Origin: Salinibacterium sp.
Lineage (GTDB): Bacteria > Actinomycetota > Actinomycetes > Actinomycetales > Microbacteriaceae
NCBI GenBank assembly: GCA_025352485.1
Contig: JANXTJ010000079.1
Coordinates: forward strand, 1-25,920
Direction: 5' to 3'
Length of the DNA stretch: 25,920 bases
A program made the position numbers and the translations under genes. Positions 22,030 to 25,920 of this stretch are shown here, piece after piece (position 1 is the stretch's first letter; the number at the start of each line of letters is the position of its first letter). Below the pieces are notes generated by a model that saw only the letters and a list, made by a program, of their open reading frames with translations, was not told where the DNA came from and did no database searches.

Positions 22030-23241
22030 GTGATTGAACGTTGGGGTAAGCGGCCGGGGAAGCTTTTGACCGCCGCGGTAATTGTCGGTCTGCTCACATC
22101 GGGCGGTATCGCCGCTGGCACGAGCGCCGCTTGGGCCATCGATTATCCCAGTTGGACGGATGTCGCCAACGCCCGCAATAACGAGGCCGCCACAAAAGCC
22201 GCCGTCGACAGAATTCAGGGACTGCTGGCCGGCCTCAAGGCGGATGCCGATCGCACCCAGGCCGATGCCGAAGCCAAGGGCGAGGCGTGGCGCCAGGCCG
22301 ACGACAAGTTTCAGGTGGCCGCGGCAAAGGCCCAGAACCTGCAAGATCAGGCCGATGCCGCGAACGTCGTCGCCAAGGGCTCGGAGCGGCGCGCCGGCCA
22401 ACTCGCCGCCCAGCTCATGCGTGGCAACGGTGGGGATCTGACAACCACTCTGCTCGCGAACTCCGGCAAGGCCGAGAATCTGCTCTACGACCTCTCAATG
22501 TCGAGCAAGGTTTCCGAGCAGGCCAACGCGATTTACGAGCGGGCCCTGCAGGACAAGAACACCGCGCAGGCCCTGACCGACGGCGCCGACGTCGCCAAGA
22601 ACGAACTCAAAGCGATTAAGGATGCCTCGGAGAAAGCGTTCGCCGACGCGCAAACCGCCTCGATCGCCGCCGCCGCCGCGCTCGCGGCCCAGCAGGATCA
22701 TGCGGCTCAGCTCGCGCAGCAGCTGGTCGTGCTGAAAGAAAACCGCGTGGCAACAGAGGCCGACTTCATCGCCGGCATTAAGGCGCGCACCGGCAACGGA
22801 GCCTCCCTCGGCGCGGCGCAGATCAGCCTGAGCGGCTGGGCGCTGCCAGCATCCGGGAGAATCACGGATGGTTTCGGCTATCGCATTGCCCCCGTCGAGG
22901 GTGCGTCGAGCTATCACCAGGGCACCGACATCGCCGCCTCCTGTGGGGCGCCGATTTTCGCGGCGTCCAGCGGAACCGTTGTGTACGCGGGCCGAAACGG
23001 CAGCTACGGCAACTTCTTGCTGATCGACCACGGTAACGGCGTGCAGAGCGCCTACGCACACATCGTCAACGGCGGAACACTCGTGGCAAACGGCGAAGAG
23101 GTCGTCGTCGGCGAGCAGGTCGCCAGCGTCGGTAGCACCGGTCTCTCGACCGGCTGCCATCTGCACTTCGAGATCCGCGTCGGCGGTCGTGCCACCAATG
23201 CGGTGCCGTTCATGGCTAACCAGGGCATCACCATCGGCTAA
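22030..23241 (+). CDS. Secreted M23 peptidoglycan endopeptidase with N-terminal coiled coil
   Basis: The 403-aa exported protein has a signal peptide whose cleavage is likely after AWA at residue 36. A long Ala/Gln/Lys-rich coiled-coil region (about 45-250) resembles RipC/EnvC-type division hydrolases. The C-terminal LytM/M23 domain has all zinc and catalytic residues: H296 and D300 in HQGTD, and H377 and H379 in CHLHFE. The domain is therefore probably active and should cut peptide cross-links, or activate other hydrolases, outside the membrane. The coiled coil suggests regulation by an FtsEX-like partner, though no such genes lie in this window. The GTG start is followed by a short basic N-region typical of a signal peptide. 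No operon partner is certain; the Ig-repeat gene is 144 bp upstream. Confidence 0.92.
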   Translation: MIERWGKRPGKLLTAAVIVGLLTSGGIAAGTSAAWAIDYPSWTDVANARNNEAATKAAVDRIQGLLAGLKADADRTQADAEAKGEAWRQADDKFQVAAAKAQNLQDQADAANVVAKGSERRAGQLAAQLMRGNGGDLTTTLLANSGKAENLLYDLSMSSKVSEQANAIYERALQDKNTAQALTDGADVAKNELKAIKDASEKAFADAQTASIAAAAALAAQQDHAAQLAQQLVVLKENRVATEADFIAGIKARTGNGASLGAAQISLSGWALPASGRITDGFGYRIAPVEGASSYHQGTDIAASCGAPIFAASSGTVVYAGRNGSYGNFLLIDHGNGVQSAYAHIVNGGTLVANGEEVVVGEQVASVGSTGLSTGCHLHFEIRVGGRATNAVPFMANQGITIG

Positions 23242-23326
23242 GCCGGTGGCCACCACGGCGCTAGCTACCAGTACCGCACGCCAAACGCCAGTGGTCAGCA
23301 ATCGCCGTCGCGGTCAGGCATGATGG

Positions 23327-23345
23327 TTAGGCAAGGCTAACCAAA
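23327..23345 (+). promoter_or_regulatory. DtxR/IdeR-like metal box upstream of the ZIP transporter
   Basis: TTAGGCAAGGCTAACCAAA matches the IdeR/DtxR consensus TTAGGTTAGGCTAACCTAA at 16 of 19 positions, and GGTTAG/CTAACC form perfect half-sites. It lies 8 bp before the ATG of the metal transporter and overlaps its ribosome binding site, a position suited to metal-dependent repression. An MntR-type regulator is an alternative reader. Confidence 0.7.
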
Positions 23346-23353
23346 GGATCGCC

Positions 23354-24142
23354 ATGAACTTCCCCACCGTCCTCGCCCTCGGCTTCATCGCCGGGGCGAC
23401 CATCCTGCTCGGCCTCCCCGTCGGCCGCATCAAGCGGCCGGCCGAATCGCTGCGTGTGCTTCTCGCCGCCAGCGCTACCGGCGTGTTGCTGTTTCTGGTG
23501 TGGGATGTGCTGTCGGCGGCGTGGAATCCGATCGACGCCCTGCTGATTAGCAAGACCGACCCGCTGATGCTCGCGGGATACGCCGCTCTGTTCCTCGGCG
23601 GGCTCGCCGTCGGCCTGCTCGGCATCACCGCACTTCAGGGGCTCGTCGCGCGGCGCACCAGCACGCCCGGCGTCGAGGCCGCACCAAACCCCCGGCGCCT
23701 GGCCCTCCTCATTGCGATCGGAATCGGGCTGCACAACTTCGCCGAAGGCCTGGCAATCGGCCAGTCTGCCGCCGTCGGCGAGATCGGGCTCGCCACGGTT
23801 CTGGTGATCGGCTTCGCTCTGCACAACGCCACGGAAGGCTTCGGCATCGTGGCCCCGCTGGCAGGCAGCACTCCCCGGCCGTCCTGGCGCTTCCTGCTGC
23901 TACTCGGCGCCATCGGCGGCGGGCCGACCGTGTTGGGCACGGTCATTGGCTGGACTTTCGTGAGCCCGCCACTGAGCATCCTGTTCCTGGCGCTGGCCGC
24001 CGGGTCGATCATCTTCGTGATCATCCAACTGCTCGGGATGCTGTCCAAGTCACGCCGTCGCGACCTGGTCGGGTACGGCATCCTCGCCGGCCTCGTCGCC
24101 GGGTTCGGGACCGATGCGATACTGATCGCCGCCGGCGCCTAG
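23354..24142 (+). CDS. ZIP-family divalent metal transporter (ZupT/GufA-like)
   Basis: The 262-aa membrane protein has about eight hydrophobic helices. The paired metal-site motifs HNFAEG (about residues 127-132) and HNATEG (about 157-162) define the ZIP family and form its binuclear metal centre. ZIP proteins import Zn, Fe or Mn; the GufA/ZupT group is broad in specificity. AAAGGA lies 5-6 nt before ATG 23354. The DtxR/IdeR-like box directly upstream suggests that it is repressed when iron or manganese is plentiful, which fits import. There is no histidine-rich loop between helices 3 and 4, so little can be said about selectivity. Downstream, a FetB-type permease may also concern iron. Confidence 0.92.
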   Translation: MNFPTVLALGFIAGATILLGLPVGRIKRPAESLRVLLAASATGVLLFLVWDVLSAAWNPIDALLISKTDPLMLAGYAALFLGGLAVGLLGITALQGLVARRTSTPGVEAAPNPRRLALLIAIGIGLHNFAEGLAIGQSAAVGEIGLATVLVIGFALHNATEGFGIVAPLAGSTPRPSWRFLLLLGAIGGGPTVLGTVIGWTFVSPPLSILFLALAAGSIIFVIIQLLGMLSKSRRRDLVGYGILAGLVAGFGTDAILIAAGA

Positions 24143-24241
24143 GGGTTCGCCGGGCCGGTGTTCGGCGCGGGATTCGGGCGCTGGGGTAGGGTTTTCGCGG
24201 GGTGACTCTGGCTGAGGTCGGGCCGGCCATGGCACACTCGA

Positions 24242-24985
24242 ATGATGACATCAGCACCGGGATTGCTCCCACCGCGGCGGGTCGCCCGCCTCTGGCCCCT
24301 CATCTCCGCCTCCACGGCGCTGCTCGCGGTCGTCGCCCTTGGCGCCGTAATTTTTTACCGGGAGAACAACAAGCCGTTCGGCTTTGAACTCGAATGGATG
24401 AGCGACATCGTCGAGCATCGCCTGCCGATCTGGACGGTTCCCGCGCTCGTGTTCAACGCGCTGGGCGGCGGGGTGATCGCCATTTTCGTGGTGCCGTTCA
24501 TCATCATCGCGGGCCTACTGCTGTGGCGACGCCGGTGGGCGGCGATCTACTTCACGATCGCCGTGATCGTCAGCCCGTTGGTCGTCGAGCTTCTCAAGAA
24601 ATCGTTTGGTCGACCTCGACCCACCGACATTCTGGTGACCACCGACTTCGGGTCGTTCCCGTCCGGTCACAGCGCTAACGCCGCGCTCATCGCCACCGTG
24701 CTGGGAATCGTGTTCGCGCGCCGTTGGATCTGGGTCGTCGGCGCGCTGTACACCGTGGCGATGATGCTCAGCCGCACCTACCTCGGCGCGCACTGGATCT
24801 CTGACACCATCGGCGGGATGCTCGTCGGTGTCGCCGTCGCGGTCGCCGTCTGGGCGCCGTTCGCGCTGGTGCTCTATCGCGAACGGCAGCTGCCGCATTC
24901 GCCGCCATGGCGCGCAAAACCGGCCGGACCGCCCGCCGCACCGCCCGCCGGGCCGCCGGCCGCACCGCCCACCGCATTGCCCTAG
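24242..24985 (+). CDS. PAP2-family membrane phosphatase
   Basis: The 247-aa membrane protein belongs to the phosphatidic acid phosphatase type 2 group, which dephosphorylates lipid or prenyl phosphates such as undecaprenyl pyrophosphate at the membrane surface. The three active-site motifs are intact: KKSFGRPRP (K-x6-RP), FPSGHSAN and SRTYLGAHWISD. The C-terminus is a Pro/Ala tail made by a 24-bp tandem duplication (24923-24970). ATG 24242 and ATG 24245 are adjacent. CACACT (24233-24238) ends 6 nt before the second, and no Shine-Dalgarno exists, so a leaderless start at 24245 is plausible. Lipid substrate is not determined by sequence. It lies 9 nt before the FetB-type gene. Confidence 0.93.
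   Translation: MMTSAPGLLPPRRVARLWPLISASTALLAVVALGAVIFYRENNKPFGFELEWMSDIVEHRLPIWTVPALVFNALGGGVIAIFVVPFIIIAGLLLWRRRWAAIYFTIAVIVSPLVVELLKKSFGRPRPTDILVTTDFGSFPSGHSANAALIATVLGIVFARRWIWVVGALYTVAMMLSRTYLGAHWISDTIGGMLVGVAVAVAVWAPFALVLYRERQLPHSPPWRAKPAGPPAAPPAGPPAAPPTALP
24923..24970. repeat. 24-bp tandem duplication in the PAP2 C-terminal tail
   Basis: Two 24-bp copies (24923-24946 and 24947-24970) differ at two positions and encode GPPAAPPA twice, producing a flexible Pro/Ala tail. Confidence 0.9.
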
Positions 24986-24988
24986 GGT
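24983..24988 (+). promoter_or_regulatory. Candidate -10 (TAGGGT) of the FetB-type gene, overlapping the PAP2 stop codon
   Basis: TAGGGT includes the TAG stop of the PAP2 gene and ends 6 nt before GTG 24995, with no Shine-Dalgarno between. A leaderless transcript could start at the GTG, making the gene separable from the PAP2 message. Confidence 0.4.
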
Positions 24989-24994
24989 TGGCGC

Positions 24995-25762
24995 GTGGAT
25001 CTGCTCGCGCACTGGCTGCCCACCGCGATCGCGGTCGTGCTATTGGCCGGAATCGCGACGCTCGGCCTTGCCGGGTTTCGTGTCACGCGACCGTGGGCGG
25101 CGGCCGGTGCCCTGGCCAGGGCCATCGCGCAACTGGCGGCGCTGAGTCTGGTGCTTGCGGGCATCCTGCACGATGCCCTCTGGGTCACCATCGGCCTGAT
25201 CGTCATGTTCACGGCGGCCGTGTTCACCGCGGCACGCCGGGCCCGGGCGACGCGAGGTGATGTGATTCCGCTGACCGTGGCGATGCTCGCCGGGCCGCTG
25301 ACCGTCATGGCTATCGTCTTCGCGACCGGAGCCATCGAGTTCTCGCCGCGCTACGCCCTCGCGATCGGCGGCATCGTGATCGGCAACACCATGACCATCG
25401 CGATTCTCACGCAGCGCATCTTCGGCACCTCGGTGCGCGACCACTGGCCGGAGGTCGAGGGCTGGCTGGCCCTCGGCGCCACCCCACGAGAATCGACGGC
25501 GTTGCTCGGGCGCGGCGCGATCCGCACGGCCCTACTGCCCTCGATCGACCAGACGCGCACCACCGGGATCGTCGTGCTACCCGGGGCGTTCGTCGGTGCG
25601 ATTTTCGCCGGCGCCTCGCCGCTGGAAGCCGGGCGCTTTCAGGTGGTGGTGCTGGCCAGCATCCTCGCGGCGGGCGTGCTGACGGCGGCAATCCTGATCC
25701 GGATGACCGGGGCCGTCACCCTGCAGCCGCTACCCGATCCCGAAGCAGCCACCAAGCGCTAG
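24995..25762 (+). CDS. FetB/UPF0014-family ABC permease (iron-export type)
   Basis: The 255-aa membrane protein has the family hallmarks: the IGGIVIGNTMT segment, then LGATPRESTALLGRGAIRTALLPSIDQTRTTGIVVLPGAFVGAI, the best-conserved FetB stretch, and a final helix (VVLASILAAGVLTAAILI). In E. coli FetA (ATPase) and FetB form an exporter that raises resistance to iron-driven oxidative stress. No FetA-like ATPase gene is adjacent: PAP2 is upstream and an unrelated oxidoreductase converges downstream. The partner must be encoded elsewhere or the protein acts alone. The GTG start is supported by family length and the 9-nt spacing. Function as an iron exporter is inferred from the family only. Confidence 0.9.
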   Translation: MDLLAHWLPTAIAVVLLAGIATLGLAGFRVTRPWAAAGALARAIAQLAALSLVLAGILHDALWVTIGLIVMFTAAVFTAARRARATRGDVIPLTVAMLAGPLTVMAIVFATGAIEFSPRYALAIGGIVIGNTMTIAILTQRIFGTSVRDHWPEVEGWLALGATPRESTALLGRGAIRTALLPSIDQTRTTGIVVLPGAFVGAIFAGASPLEAGRFQVVVLASILAAGVLTAAILIRMTGAVTLQPLPDPEAATKR

Positions 25763-25793
25763 CGAGAAAGTGCTAGCCAGAGAAAGCGCTAGC
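25754..25793. repeat. Three copies of AAGYGCTAGC spanning two convergent stop codons
   Basis: Copies lie at 25754-25763, 25768-25777 (with T for C) and 25784-25793; two are extended as GAGAAAG-Y-GCTAGC with a 16-bp period. The core GCTAGC is self-complementary. The stop of the FetB-type gene lies in the first copy and the stop of the convergent oxidoreductase in the third. Confidence 0.85.
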
Positions 25794-25920
25794 TCACCAG
25801 CCGGGGCAGCACATCCCGGCCGAACACCTCGGCCCACTCGCGCTGATTCCTGCCCACATTGTGTAGGTAAAGGTGCGTGATCCCGAGGTCCAGATAGCGC
25901 TGGATCTCAGCGCGGTGCAC
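25789..25920 (-). CDS. LLM-class F420-dependent oxidoreductase, C-terminal end (5' part beyond window)
   Basis: Only the last 43 residues are present, ending in a TAG at 25791-25789. The stretch ITHLYLHNVGRNQREWAEVFG followed by RDVLPRL matches the C-terminal pattern of luciferase-like (LLM) F420-dependent oxidoreductases of the F420-G6PDH-related type. These are (beta-alpha)8 enzymes moving hydride to or from coenzyme F420. The specific activity cannot be inferred from this fragment. It supports an actinobacterial source. The gene converges on the FetB-type gene with 26 bp between stop codons. Confidence 0.7.
   Translation of the reverse strand: MHRAEIQRYLDLGITHLYLHNVGRNQREWAEVFGRDVLPRLVS

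Noticed and set aside
20613..22037. 474-codon plus-strand frame overlapping the Ig-repeat gene in another phase
   Set aside because: Arg-rich, no domain, and lies within the real gene; typical GC-driven shadow.
22495..23301. 268-codon minus-strand frame opposite the M23 peptidase
   Set aside because: No domain; the plus strand carries all zinc-site residues of an M23 peptidase.
23242..23326. Search for a terminator between the M23 and ZIP genes
   Set aside because: Only overlapping GTGG/CCAC matches without a usable loop or T-run were found.
1..25920. CRISPR array, tRNA or rRNA gene, integrase, transposase or toxin-antitoxin pair
   Set aside because: None seen on reading; the repeats present are short tandem duplications or inverted pairs without spacer structure.

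Overview
The window is high-GC DNA with frequent GTG/TTG starts, tightly packed genes, an IdeR/DtxR-like metal box, the tail of a probable F420-dependent oxidoreductase and several apparent leaderless genes. Together these suggest a Gram-positive actinobacterium, most likely of the Microbacteriaceae/Micrococcales type. That assignment is inference from sequence style and gene families. No rRNA, tRNA, CRISPR array, transposase or phage gene was seen.

Layout. (1) 1-2672: the tail of a TetR regulator, overlapped by an acyl-CoA synthetase, faces a convergent XRE-cupin regulator. This looks like the edge of a carboxylic-acid catabolic locus and is by eye less GC-rich than the rest. A 309-bp gene-poor stretch follows. 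(2) 2982-5379 (minus): an AI-2E-family membrane protein overlaps by 8 nt a threonine ammonia-lyase with a C-terminal ACT-like region. (3) 5454-11632: an FAD oxidoreductase and a four-gene ABC importer (lipoprotein, two permeases, ATPase) on the minus strand, divergent from a phosphonatase-like HAD hydrolase. This reads as an aminophosphonate uptake and degradation module in which a flavoenzyme may replace the PhnW transaminase. (4) 11749-13086: a YcaQ/AlkX-type DNA glycosylase with a repeat-made insertion. (5) 13246-14833 (minus): lemA and htpX, separated by a hairpin and a tandem repeat. (6) 14882-14984: a 103-bp segment bounded by perfect 14-bp inverted repeats. (7) 14987-19753 (minus): a four-gene operon with 4-nt overlaps, running TetR, PLP amino acid deaminase/aldolase-like protein, sugar-lactone oxidase-like flavoprotein, GH1 beta-glucosidase, with a 16-bp palindromic operator before the TetR gene. 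(8) 19873-23241 (plus): a secreted/membrane protein of unknown function (three Ig-like repeats, Pro-rich linker, 8-9 membrane helices), then an M23 cell-wall peptidase with a coiled coil. (9) 23354-25762 (plus): a ZIP metal transporter behind a DtxR/IdeR-like box, a PAP2 phosphatase and a FetB-type permease. (10) The right edge holds the tail of a probable F420-dependent LLM oxidoreductase on the minus strand.

Cross-cutting signals. Several genes have a -10-like hexamer 6-7 nt before the start codon and no Shine-Dalgarno, which fits leaderless mRNAs. Four unrelated genes carry short in-frame tandem duplications (27, 33, 33 and 24 bp) near a terminus, and two intergenic spots carry other short tandem repeats. 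Products were assigned by reading motifs only; no database search was run.
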